DNA of 49,995 bases, from positions 1 to 49,995 of the forward strand of contig WOGZ01000248.1 in assembly GCA_009733775.1 (NCBI GenBank). Direction: 5' to 3'. The notes beneath the pieces were generated by a model that saw nothing but the letters and a program-made list of their open reading frames with translations, searched no databases and was not told the DNA's origin. How positions within the stretch are numbered: position 1 is the first letter of the stretch; each line of letters begins with the position of its first letter. A program made the translations under genes and the position numbers. The DNA is from Alectoria sarmentosa (taxonomy: Eukaryota > Ascomycota > Lecanoromycetes > Lecanorales > Parmeliaceae). Positions 22,438 through 34,347 of the stretch are shown piece by piece.

Positions 22438-25400
22438 CAATATCAGTTGTACAGCAATCCTGCCGAGCCCTCAGAAGGTAATCGGACGCATCGTATAGAT
22501 TCACCCAGCACACAGCTCCGAGGCGCAGAGGTATCCCTTCGTTGACCTGGCGAACTATCCTTTATGCACGAAAGTCGAGTCGTCTCTTCCATGTCCAGAG
22601 AGGGGCCATCTCGAGCTCTCCGTTCTTTGCGGTGCAGCGAATCCTTCCTTGTGCTGACCGTATTTGAATTGCTGCAATGGCGACATCATAGCTGCTCTTT
22701 GCTGCCCACCTTGCTCTTCTCTGATCTTCCTGCGTAATGGCTTGCGCTGCCTGTACACGATCTTCTCTTCCATTCCATACCAGTCCTATCATATTTCTCT
22801 CATGCTGCCCCCTCCTCATCTTCCATGCGTCGTTGTCTCATGCCGCGCCCATATCTGATCTGTGAAAGCATCTCGATATGTCAAGTCAACATCCATCTCC
22901 ACGCTCCAGAAGATAAAGTGCGCGGGATGTGCTGAGCAGAATCAGAGGTTGCTGACTGAGCCAAGCCAAGCCATTTCTTTCTTTGATGCCATTCATTCAT
23001 TATATTTGATATATACACGATGCAGACCTTAGCGTTGTTGTTGTTGTCCCCAGCCGGGGATCATCCCTCTACGTGCAGCAGTAGCACCATTCACACCATC
23101 TGGACATTATCTTCTGCACTACTCTTCACACCCTCTCGACATTCTCGTCTGCATAGCAAAAGCAAAGATTTGTCAAGTGTTGTTGGCGGTTCGTGAAAAG
23201 TAGGAGCGGAGCTAGTGTTGATATGAAAAAAAAAAAAAGAACATGAACGACCAACTACGGATAAGCGGCGAGAGGGAAAACAGAACGAGGCCTAGCCTAC
23301 CTAGAGAAGGGTAAGGCGAGAAGGTGTTGTTGTTATTATGGACGGATGAGAAACACCTAGTGTGATCGATAGATAGATAGATGGAGTACTATATATACTG
23401 TGATCTTGGAGTTTTGAAAACTTCCAATCGTCCATGTATAAAGAATTAATGTGATCCCTCTCGCTCAAAGCCAACCAACCCTACCTATGTTCTGAAATTT
23501 TTCTTACAGCACAGTATATATTCAGTCCATATCCCATCACAAAGCCAGCCCTGAGTCTCAGTCCCTGTCATGATACCCATCTAGCCCAGCCCATCCCATC
23601 GCTACCACCCACAAAGCCCCAACCCAGCCTAGCATACCGCGAAGCCCCTTCCTTCACTCCCTCACAACACCCCCGCCCATCTCCAGCACCCGACTCCAGA
23701 CCCGGCCTGTGTTTATTCAATTTCCCCTCTATACCCCTCCCTCCATTACCCCACCAATCCATGCCATGCATAAACACCTACCTACCTACCTATCTAAAAC
23801 CAAGGCTGGGTTGCATCGCAGCGTCACATTAACATTATTGCATAGCATAGCAAAACATACTTCAACATATGGAGCAAAAAACCCCTGCATCATTAACGGC
23901 ACGGCCCATACAGGCGACCAAGCCTATTTATCATACAAGCGATGCATAATGAGCTAATGGATTAGTGAGTTTTTGATTGCGCAAAAGCTGCGAGGAAGTA
24001 ATCCGTTTAGGCCGGAGGCACCCCCACACGCTATACTGTTTAAGGGCATGGGGTTGGAAGGATCCCCCCGGTCAGGATGCTGAGCCCCCTTCCTATAGCC
24101 GGCATACGGTCTTGGAGATCCCTGTAGTGAGAATCTTATCCAAACATGTTATTTCGTGGTTTTTTGATTGTCATTAACAGTGACGATACTGAGAGCGGGG
24201 GAAGGGAGGACGGGCTCCGTCCGCTCGCTGCTTGTTCTTTGGTCTTGAGGTTTTGAGATTTTGGTCTTGGGCTTGGATTGAAGATTCGGAAATCGAGGCT
24301 AGTCCGATCGAGGCCAGACTCCGCGCATGTTCCGGCGACTGAGCCACGCGCATGTGCGTAAGCAACTTTGGCTGTGTGCGAGGCTGAGCTCAAGTCAGAG
24401 GATGCAAGGCGAATGGAAACTTGCTTCATGTCCTGGCGACCATCGTGGTGCGCTTTTTCAATCGCGTCTTCTGTGAGCACAGGCTGAGTCGTTGAGACTT
24501 GCGTGGTGAGGATGCGGTCCAGCGCGATTGAGGAGGAGGGTCGTGGTAGAGTTTCGGCAATCGCAGAGGATGATTCATGAGTTGCTGGCTTCACTGCAAC
24601 AAGTTGGCATTGGACCAGGGTGGGGCCATGGTCGAGGTTGCTCTTGAGTACTGGTGTGGTTGACTTTCTAGGGACGCGCACGAGCTGGCTGCGTGTGCTT
24701 GTTTGATCATCGCAACACCTCTGCTAGGTAGCGGACTCTTGTCATTCGAACAGTAGCACCATGACGCAGATTGCGTACACCTCCAACAGGAGCAGGCGAG
24801 CTTCCGATCGTGGAGTCCCAGATCTTGAGTGCAATGCAGTGTCTAGGATCGACTGCGGAGATCAGAGACGTGCATGTAGGTTAGTATCTTCTGGGCATGG
24901 ATCACGCAATTCTGGCAGCAGAAATGCTGTCGTCCATTTTCGATTCAAAACGTGGAGGTCTTCGAGGTGCTAGCAACTTCGAATTCACCACTTGCGAATG
25001 CTTGTTATCGCTGTTCGCGTGCAAATCCAAGTTTTGACCCGCACAGGCTGCTTGAGAAGAAAGCAAGGCGCAGCACCGTTAGAATTAGGCTGCTGCCGAA
25101 GGCTGTCTCCATTAGTGGGCTTGTTCACTCTGTAACGTCTTGGTCTGTCAAAAGAAGGCAGACTCACTAATGTAGTGGAAGGTCCCAGAATTAGTCATGG
25201 ATCATTCATCCGGTTGAGCAAAATGTATTGCACAGCCTCGAGATTTCAGACTTGCATTCTTTGAGAAGAATCATCCGAATCATGACAAAGATCTCCATGG
25301 CATGCCATGCTTTTATTTTGGTGTGTTGTCGGCAAGGCTGAAACGACTTGCTAATTAGATGATTGAAAGACTTGTTGATCTTGCTTGACTAGAATGAATA

Positions 25401-25973
25401 GATTCCAGCATGGCTGGGATGTGCATCAGGCCGGCCTTTGGGCTCAGAACACTTGACGGTACACAATCCTACGTGGTCTGTGCCATGACAGGTATCCATT
25501 TGACCTGATAAAGTACTTTTAGCATAGGTCCCGTCGGTAGATACCCACCACCAAAGCCAGTATCAAAGTTGATTACAAGACGGCCTCGACAGAAACTGAG
25601 GGTGAATAAGAATAAATACAGTTTGAATTTTCCGTTCCGTTCCGCCAACAGCGCCGCACGCTCCTCGGCTGCCTAAAGTACTGTATGTTGTAGCCAATGG
25701 CCAGTCTTTTGCTACATCAGAACTTAGAAGCCAATTCCGGGGCAGTCTGGGGCCGACCATAGTTGTGTCGAGGCCATAAGTAAGCGCAGGACCAGCGCAG
25801 AAAGCGAAATTGGAACCCATGTAACATTGGCCAATGGCCGCTATGTCTACTGGTACCGAGGGGATGATCCCCGGTACCAGCTTTTGCAGGGCGTAAAGCG
25901 GTAAGGAAGTTCCCTGCTCGGAAAGTGAGCTCTCACAATGCTGAAACGCAGAACGCAAAGCCGGCAGTCTGCG

Positions 25974-26020
25974 GTTTTTTTGATTTTTTTGATTTTTTGA
26001 TTTTTGAATTTTGATTGAAT
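25974..26020. repeat. T-rich GATTTTTT repeat
   Basis: There are four imperfect units of GATTTTTT(T), followed by T/A-rich sequence. It is probably slippage-prone. Confidence 0.75.
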
Positions 26021-27571
26021 AAAAGAATGTTAATTGTAGAGGACTGCAGGTATTTTGGATTTGGATGTTGTGATAATATTTTTAACATGTAACAATGGGG
26101 GCGAAAGTAATGGTGGAGGGGCGGGACCAGTTTTCTATTCATAGCGGCAAGAGGCAAGATATGATATACCTGAGGAGGTTACCGCGATCGAGGGGAGACG
26201 GGCGATCCGGGGCGATGAGGATTTGGGGGGGCATCGAAACCTGAAACATAGCAGGTAAATCCTCATTGATTGGTATGCTTGCTTTTGCGAGGCTGAGCCG
26301 TCTTCCCCCCACTTTGAAATAGTTGCGAGAGCGTCGTTTTTTGGTCTTTTAAAAGAGAATAGAAGACTTCCTGGGAATGACCAAGCAAGAGCTGACAGCA
26401 GAACGGCCAAAGCTCGAAGGGAAAAGCGCGCCATCGCATACGATTCTACCCAAGATGCTCTGCTCTGCTTCTGCGGCCTAGAACCCTGGTCCTACACCCA
26501 AGTCTTTCGGTCATGATCATTATCGCTGTGATGTAGACAGCAGATGCTACAGGATTTTCAATCATCTTTTTTTGGGGGGGGGGGGGTGTTTGTTTATGAG
26601 CTGTAACACGTCTACGAGTGTCCCTTCCGCTCGCTCGGAATTTAAGGTTGCCAGACGATCCCTAAAGTACTCCGTATGCATGTATTTTTAGCTCTTTAGG
26701 GGCTGCGCTAGTGTTTCTGCCCTCTTAGCCCTTGCTTCACTGCTTCCAACTCCTCAGTATTCACGAAGCATCTGCCACCAACGAACCGGTCGACAGGTCT
26801 GGGTATTCATTCAATCACTCCCTTCGCTCCTGTTCGCGACTGGGGTGCGGTTCTGCCTCTTGAACTACTTCTGAAACGAAATGAGTTCAGCAGAGGCATG
26901 TGCTGTCGTGTAGCTGCTGAATGCACCCAAGGCTGATGGCAAGGCACTGCGTTGGGCCTGTAGACCCAGGATTGTGGCCCGTAGGCCATGATCATGGGAC
27001 CGCATATATAAATACTGTTAGCCCAACCCACGACAGTGGCTCTGTGAAACAGACTATGCACTTACCGTCTGTGCTTCTGCCTTTGTTGATATCATCATCG
27101 TACTGGTGGTCGCTCCGCCACAATGACTTGGCAAACCAATAACATTTTCCTCTCTGCTTTTCCATCTGTTGTCTGTAACGTGCAAGGCATGCCAAGTGAT
27201 GTGGAAAGAATATGGCTGCCGATGCGCAAGCTTGGAGGCAGGGCAGGGAATTGATGCTTGTTTCATTGATACATCTCTTGGCCACCTTACCCCGCAATCG
27301 GATTAGCAGAGCATAAGATATGCAATGGAGCTAATCTCCGCTGACGGTATGATAGACTACCTTATGGGAATGATATATCCGCACGCCCCAAATCTCGGCC
27401 TCTGCGCCTCTTTAAAGCATATCGTGCCGTCCCAGAGAAAGAGAAATGCTCCGAATATCGAAAATAAATTTCATAGTCTCCAAGTCTCTAGTATACCGTT
27501 CAACCATGTAACGGAATAGCGTCTTGTTGACCTTGGCGAATTAGATAGAATTCGTTTCGGCTTTTTTTATC

Positions 27572-27611
27572 AAAAGGAAAGGAAAGGAAAGGAAAGGAAA
27601 GGAAAGGAAAG
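27572..27611. repeat. AAAGG pentanucleotide microsatellite
   Basis: There are eight perfect or near-perfect AAAGG units, followed about 60 bp later by TGCC tetranucleotide units and a CT dinucleotide tract to 27722. Confidence 0.92.
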
Positions 27612-28043
27612 ATGATGACCGCTATCTTCAAGGGCATCACTCTCTTTCAAAAAGGTGCCGTATCCCTTGCCTGCCTGCCTGCCTCCCCTCTGCTCCTCCT
27701 CTCTCTCTCTCTCTCTCTCTCGCTTTCTCCCCCTCTCTCTCGCGGTACTTCCGCTGAGCTTGCCACCGAGACAGGTCTCTCAACTATTTCAAATCTTGGC
27801 CCGTGCAAGTCTAGAAGCTTGGCCCCTATCATCCATCACAACATGCTTCTTTACCCTCCAAGGTAAGCCCTTCCAACACTTGATGCAGCCGTGCGAAGTC
27901 TTTCCAAATCCATCATGACTCTCATCCTTGACTTAGATCTACCAGCCTTGACTGCCTTGACTGCCTTGAATTCCTTGTTCTCCTGTGAATCTGCTTCACA
28001 TCTCCCGAGACTATCGTCCGATTCGGAATCACTGGACTATCCC

Positions 28044-28105
28044 ATGCAAACACCATTCGCACCGGCATGAACCAACAACATCCCAAATCAGATCTCTGCA
28101 TTTAA
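28044..28105 (+). promoter_or_regulatory. Two overlapping upstream ORFs before the MedA-like start
   Basis: The first uORF (28044-28070) encodes 8 residues and the second (28067-28105) 12 residues. They overlap as ATGA, so the stop of the first is the start of the second. The second ends 4 nt before the chosen main start at 28110. If this region is in the mature leader, the pair could limit translation; that is inference. Confidence 0.4.
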
Positions 28106-28109
28106 ACAG

Positions 28110-31100
28110 ATGTATCTATCATCTACTGCGAACACCCAGCATCCATTTCCCATCTACCAAGAAGCAAAAATCACTGCGCCCAAAAACCCCGCTCCCTTAC
28201 ATAGAGGCCCCTCTTTTCCCAAGCCTCCTAGCTTCTTTCTCCTCGACACCTCCACCACCGTCAAGCTGGATTCCTTCACCTTTTCAGAGTTGCAAGTAAG
28301 TCCACACGTTTCGCTTTCGCAGTTCGCATCCCTACTCCTAGGACAGAAGCTCCGACTCAGACCGAGGAATGCGTTAAGCGAACCCCGTCAACTTTGCACC
28401 CTTGTCCGCGTCATAATTCACCTCCAAGCTGATCCCTTATCTCCTCTACTGCCGTTTTTACTGCTCAAAAAGGCAACAGTGGCAAGCGAACGAGCAGTGA
28501 CAGGACCCCAAGTATTCAGTGGATCAACATGCTGATGTTTGTGATTGCAGCCGCAGACTCGCCACTCTCCAATCATCGTCGGCGATCACTACGAGTTGGC
28601 AGAGACTGTGGCGCTACAGTATACTGGCGAGGATCAGGGGGATCTGGTGGCCAAGGCTGAAGACCCCGCGGCCCTGCTGCCTATGTCAGGGTACGAGAAG
28701 CCTCAGCATGCCAAGATCAATCGTACGTTGCCCCACCTCGACAGCACTGCCCCCTTCAATATTTTGGTCAAATTCAGACCTGTCTCGTGATCAAGACACG
28801 TGAATTCGCATTCTAAGCTAACGCCAGCCTTTGTAGAACATGTTGCGAGAAGACCGTCACAGGCATACTATAGCCTTTCCGAATACAATGCGCGCCGACC
28901 CTCGCAAGATCCAATGTACCTGCAGGACACTCTACCTGGCGCTGCGGATCCCCAATTGCAGCAGCATTCAGCGGCGTATGACCGGCAGAATGATCACATG
29001 AGCTACGGAGCTAGCTCCTTTTACCAGCCGCGTGCATCATTTGAGGCAATACCATCGGCCTACAGTGACTTCGAGCCTCACAAGACTCCAGAGGTGTCGT
29101 CTTACACTCCGGATCGAGGCACCAAAGGAGCCGTGGTCTACATATCCCTCACTTCAACTAGGGACCTTCTTTCGCCTTCCCCTCCGATTGCAAGTTTGAT
29201 GTTCGCAACGCATTCAGTGCCTGCTGGCCTGACTCGTCTGGAGGCTCCAGAGCAGGATACCTGCTCCAGATACTTGGTCTCTGCAACCGCGCCAGCTTTC
29301 TCGGAGACGGGATCTTTGGATCTGAGGGTCGCATTAAGCCTACGGCTCCAAGAACAGTCCGGGCTCGATCCAGACCTGATTGAGGTTGGGGATTGGATAT
29401 ATGAAGATGACAAGCTGCTGGACTATCGTTCTTCTCCCCAAGAAGTGCCCCGCAAGAGAAAGGCTAAAGACGAGCCATCAGATATGCTACGGCCGACGAA
29501 GCGTGTAACGCCGTCAAAGCAACAAACTACACAATCTCAAGAATACGGATCATATGCCTATCCACCAGTGAGCTTGGCATACAAACAAAGCCTACAAGAC
29601 CTGGACTTCAGCACCATGGAAAGAAAATACACGGCTTATGGGAGGTCACAACTTCAACAGAGTCTGCAACCCGAGTCGTATACGATGGAATTACAACGTC
29701 TGATCGGTGGTACGTCGACTTCACAATCTCCAATGAGACCTCCCGTGGGCCAGACCTCGTATTGGAACTCTTCGTGCGGGGCAGGATATCAGTCTGGCAG
29801 AAATCCACAACCAAACGCGGAATCATCTTTACAAGTCTCTTCCATGTCTGCTCCAAGCCCAGGGAATCCGACGCTGGTACGCTCATTACTTTTAGCTAAG
29901 CTCTATGGTCCAAGTACCACATCTGCGGACTCTTCTTCGAATGGCAGTTTGAATCCATACAGGATGCACCCGAATCAAGTCGTGCTCCAAATTCGCGGGA
30001 ACCTGAATGCGATGCAAGAGCACTGGACCCCAGAAGAGAGTGCCGCGAAGCGGAGGATTGTACGATTTTGGAGGGAACAGAACGGTACTACCCTCAACGC
30101 CTACTTCAAGCCGGTCAGAGCAGACGAGCAACCTTTACCGCATGAAACGAAAGAACACCGCATCAGCTGCATCTATTGGCAAGAACGCGATGAGTATTAC
30201 GTTACCAGTGTCGATACCATACAGCTGCTGGAGTCCCTGCTGGTTTCAACCAAATTTGGAACTGACGAGAAGAATCGCATTCGTCGCAATCTCGAGACCT
30301 ACCGTCCATGCACCATGAAGAAGGGCGAACCAGACAGCAAGAGCTTGTTTAGGCTCATAATGGGGCTCCCACATCCAAAACCTCGAGTCATCGAGAAGGA
30401 TGTGAAGGTGTTCAAATGGTCCACACTTGAGCAGGCTCTGAAAAAGATCGTCAGCAAATATGTATGTTCCATTTCGTGGGTCGAAGACACTTGTAATACT
30501 GACCTGCATCAGTCGGGAGTTTCAGCCTCTGTCGCCGGCCTCATCGGAAGCCAACCAAGTTTCAACCTCAACAGACCTCAGTCAGAAGCAGGTGCCAGCC
30601 GGTACAGTGCCCTCTCCTCCCGTTCCACGTCCGGATCGACGGCTTCAGGCGCGTACGCCCCAACATTCAAATCGAATACCCTCTCACCACCTACTGTACC
30701 ACATGGCCTATCTGGCTACTCACAAGCATCTCCTCTGCAGCACTTCTCAGCCCCCAGCCTCCCGCAAACCTACACCATCCCAACACTAGGCTCGCAATAC
30801 GTCCCCAACAGCGCCTCCAACTCACCCTACGCCGCTCAAGTCTCCATCCCCAGTCTTTCATCAGACTACCCCAACTCGACTGCCAGCCGGCGTAGATCCA
30901 GTGATGCGCCCATAGACAACACTCTCGCATCCACAAGTTACTACTCCAGCCGCCCCCATACCAGCACCTCTTTCCCTAGTCTCTACGCACCACAAGAATT
31001 GAGCGAGACTACAGCTATCTCGGGCCTACCTGGACGCGCATCACAAGACCTTGCTGCCTATTTCAATGCCGATGCTGCGTCCTCGAATAGTCTGAATGAT

Positions 31101-31166
31101 GCGCAGTACAGGCGTCATTCGGGCGTGAAAGACGAGACCGACGCGATGCAGTTCAAAGAAGAATGA
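28110..31166 (+). CDS. medA: MedA (Medusa)-type developmental regulator
   Basis: Exons 28110-28295, 28551-28722, 28837-30461 and 30513-31166 give 878 residues. The joins SELQ-PQTRH, KIN-QHVARR and KKIVSKY-SGVSA are phase-correct; introns are 255, 114 and 51 nt, the last two with CTAAC and CTGAC branch points. The conserved core at about residues 500-661 includes QVVLQIRGNLNAMQEHW, ISCIYWQERDEYYVTSVDTI, EEKNRIRRNLE-like DEKNRIRRNLETYRP and GLPHPKPRVIEKDVKVFKW, the domain shared by Aspergillus MedA and relatives (DUF7082). A basic cluster RKRKAKDE near residue 265 may be a nuclear signal. The flanks are Ser/Pro/Gln/Tyr-rich and disordered. In related fungi this protein controls conidiophore development, adhesion and virulence traits; the same role here is inferred. 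Confidence 0.88.
30462..30512 (+). other. 51-nt in-frame intron of the MedA-like gene
   Basis: Donor GTATGT, branch point CTGAC and acceptor ATCAG are good. The intron has no stop and a length divisible by three, so retention would simply add 17 residues right after the conserved domain. Confidence 0.75.
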
Positions 31167-32447
31167 CTCAATTTCGCGACGAGGCAGCAAAAACATCAGA
31201 TGATGTATGCAACTCGATCGGTGATGCTATCATTATCATTTTGATGGGGTGGTGTGCGTCAGCTGGTCTGGTCATCTGAGTCCTTCGATTTATGCGCTAA
31301 ACTGCATTTGGCCCACACCCCCTTTTCTTTTCGGAAAACCATAGATTTTCGCCCATAGGAGGACACCACCTTTCTACTTTCACCTTTATTTATCTACTCT
31401 TCTCTACCATCGGTGGCCCACACTGCCCTTGGATTTTTTAAATTCGGGGCTTCCGACGAGCGCTTGCAGCGAATTATTACATACCCTGTTTGGATCAGCA
31501 TGAGCGATTTGGTGTTTTGAGGAGGCGCATTGGATGGATGGTTTCTTGCAGGATGGCCAGGGCGTTTTGCTTCGCTAGAACTTCTTCTCGTCCGTGTCGG
31601 GGTTTTGAGACAGCATTCATACATATACCATAGCATTTACAGGGCGCAATAGAAATTCTCCTTTATTACATGCTCTACCTCTCTCTCTCTCTTTCTTTCC
31701 ACACCACTTGCCGCCCACGGCGAAACCACGAACGAGGCTTCAACTACTACATCGCCTCGGCCCTTTTCAACAGCAAGCATTACAATCTCACGCATCGCGT
31801 TCGTTCCTGGGCCTTTTTTCCTTCACTATGATACTACACCCTACCTACCTACCTACCAACCTCCTTCTGCTAGACCAATTTTATTTATTAATATATTAAG
31901 AATCGGCACAAGAGAGCGATTCGGTTTTCGGCGAGCGTCACGGCTGGGAACTTTTTTGGGGGTCCTGGATCGTGAAGGCATCGTGAAGGGGTCGTGAAGG
32001 GGGGGGGTACGGTTTTGGGGGGTTGCTTGCTGCATCATGGTGGTGGATATGGAGGTTATAAGTGAGATGAGTGCAATACGGGGGTTTTTTGTGCTCTCTC
32101 TCTCTCTCTCTGGCAATTGAAATTGAAATTGAAATTGGAATTGGAAACCTCGATTGCAACGCGAAGCCTTACTCACGAGTAGCATGGCTCGGTGGAAGTG
32201 TTTTGAGAAAGTTATTATTATTGTATTGCAATTCGGTGAACGGGAGCAAGGCACGGGGCTATGAGCCCGGCTAACGCTACTGGCGGGCGGGCGGTGCGGT
32301 GCGGCTGCTTGAGATGAGCTAAGCTAGATATTGGGGGATTGGGATTGGTCGTGTTAGGTCTATCGGTGGTCTTGGATGAGGATGATGTTTCGCATGTTCT
32401 CAGATGGTTCTATTAGGAGGGATGCCGGGTTCCTTTTTTGCCCGTTT
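31167..32447. other. Intergenic between convergent MedA-like and TEA-like genes
   Basis: This contains the 3' region of the MedA-like gene and simple repeats: CT near 31676-31695, CTAC units near 31845, a CT tract at 32093-32111 followed by (GAAATT)n units to about 32145. No gene is supported. Confidence 0.5.
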
Positions 32448-33776
32448 TCACCTCCCTTGCCGCGAGTAAGATCGCCTGCAGATACCCTCTTCCGCCTCCG
32501 CCGTATCCACTTCCTCCCACTCTCCTTCCACCCTCCTCCACCCCCCAATCCCCACATATTCATTCTCAAATCTCTCACAGTCACTCTGCCATCTGAACCC
32601 CACGACAACCCTCGCCCGAACCCCTCTCAAAGCTTCCAAAAGAGTCACAGTCTCCTCCTCCCGCGCAGGATTGCGGGGCCACAGCTCGACGAAGAGCTCG
32701 CGGAGTTTCGGCAGGACAGACAGGACGCTCGAACCCAACGATCGGACGAAGCAAAGTGGCATGGATCCTTCCACGAACGTGAGACGGACACGCTTGATGG
32801 AATCGCAAGTGGCTTGCCTGTGGAACGCGTAGATGGCATTGACGTCGTCTGCGAAGTCGTAAATGAGGTTTGAGGCGAGGATGGCGAGGGCGTGGGTGGG
32901 TGCGGTGGAAGCGGTTGGTGAGGGTGAGGGAGAGGTTGGAAGGTCGAGGAGGGTGGATGGACGTGGATAAGATGCTGGTGGGATCGGAGGCGATGGTGGA
33001 GAGCAGTCGAAGGATTCCCGCGTTGGCGGTGACAGTGAGCGAGGAGAGGGGCCTGAGGAGCACGACTGGCTTGGGCGGTAAGAGGATAGCTGTTTTGTGC
33101 TCTTTCTTGAACGCTCCTAGTAGTTTCGGTAGCTTGGCTTGTATGTCTTGAATGTAATATGTGATGGTCTCGATGTGGTCCGTTGAATTGAGGTACCTAA
33201 GCGCAGAGCTGGGTTCGAGTACCTCGGCGAGGATGTGTTTGGATGCTGGTTCCATGTCGTATGCCCACTTCTTCAGTAGTTGGATGTGGGAGGAGATTTT
33301 TTTTCGACAGAGGCGGATACCTGTCAATTCGTATATTATTTCAGATATCAGGTCGTCATAATATCCGCCTTTGTGCCTATATGCCCAATCCAGAGCTGGG
33401 AATAGCACACGCAGTCAGCGATTAGGACTGAACTAGTTGATGATTTAGGTGGGGATACCTTACCTCTGAAGCACGCCCTCTCGACATTATCCGGCCACAC
33501 TTCCTCAGGGTTTTCCATTCGCCGTGCTTTGTATCTACGGTCTTGAGGTAATGCCAAGACCGATAGCAAGCGGTCCAGGTCGTTGTTACTACCATATGGC
33601 CATGGCCGCACTGTTGATTTGATGTGGAACGTCCAAGGGCCATCTTCGGAATGGAGGGCGAGAGAATAGATGTTGTCTAGTAGCTCTTTGGGCAGGAGAC
33701 TTAGGGGGTCGTCTGGCGCTGTAATTTTTGAGACGGGACCAACTTGGATCGTGTGGGCCTTATTGCGGTTAGCCAT
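32448..33776 (-). CDS. F-box-like/TEA-domain-like protein, frameshifted
   Basis: Exon 1 33776-33464 and a second exon from 33395 are joined across a 68-nt intron (GTAAGG, CTGAC, CCCAG). Residues 24-41 (PLSLLPKELLDNIYSLAL) look like an F-box start. Residues 91-150 resemble the TEA/AbaA DNA-binding domain: EEVWPDNVERACFRALDWAY, then LISEIIYELTGIRLCRKKIS and SSHIQLLKKW, matching the TEA recognition helix, but with a shortened loop between helices. The frame from 33395 runs to about 32,950. Beyond it a +1 frame carries plausible sequence (ALAILASNLIYDFADDVNAI, VRLTFVEGSMP, LPKLRELFVELWP) down to the stop at 32448. No GT-AG intron bridges the shift, so it is a decayed gene or an assembly indel in a CCTCACC-rich stretch. 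DNA binding is inferred. Confidence 0.6.
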
Positions 33777-34347
33777 GGCGTAGTGGATTTAATACAGAAT
33801 CTGACGACCACAGTGTGGAAGCATCGCTAGAGATAGCTGCCCCTTGCTTAGGAACACCAACGGTACAACATCGTCGAGTGACCTTGCATGCTAGGCGGTA
33901 GACAACGCAAAGAGGGGACCGCTTATTACCGTCGATCGATTTGCGACGCCCCGTCACAGTCGACTCCACAGCCTTGTGGCAGACCTGCTGCCTGCTCCGC
34001 TCACCGGATGCGCAATCTGGCCATTGAGATACTATTGGTAAGACTACGCGCTTTGTGGAGTCATTGGTCGCGAGAGGGAAAATTCTTATTGCAGTGCCTC
34101 AGCCTCGTTGTCTTTGAAGTTACCATTAAATCTTGCAGAATTGTGAGGGATTTTCAAGATGTTTCTTTGGCTAGAGCATCTCAAGGGATATCCCTACACG
34201 TGCATGCCCTTGCATAAATCCCTTGCATGACGCAAGAGACGCATGAGATGACTCACGCAGGCAGGCTTCGAAGATGAATCTGCCCAGATTTCATCTTCTT
34301 CGCATGGCACCACTGGCTTCCGGTCGAATGCTTACTCGTCTCCAAGA
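33777..34347. other. Divergent promoter region
   Basis: This is the short space between the divergent TEA-like gene and the decayed gene at 34348. No gene or repeat is seen. Confidence 0.4.

Larger units (their letters stand above)
20285..28109. other. 7.8-kb gene-poor stretch upstream of the MedA-like gene
   Basis: No gene is supported in this stretch. The longest frames (for example 21646-22299 minus and 24136-24681 minus) lack family features, splice logic or, in the second case, an ATG. It contains several simple repeats: CTG near 21258, CAAGAC units at 22400-22437, T-rich GATTTTTT units at 25974-26020, a 13-G run at 26574-26586, AAAGG units at 27572-27611 and a CT tract at 27700-27722. 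It probably includes the promoter and leader of the MedA-like gene. Confidence 0.5.

Noticed and set aside
23950..24130. Looked for a tRNA or 5S-like gene in a GC-rich patch
   Set aside because: No cloverleaf arms, B-box or 5S-like internal control region could be made out.
24136..24681. 181-residue minus-strand frame
   Set aside because: It begins at GTG, not ATG, no upstream exon could be matched, and the sequence looks low-complexity and unlike a folded protein.
26135..26434. 99-residue minus-strand frame with a signal-peptide-like start
   Set aside because: The hydrophobic N-terminus (LRALAVLLSALAWSFPGSLL) is suggestive of a small secreted protein, but the rest is unlike one (few cysteines, basic tail), and no other support was found.
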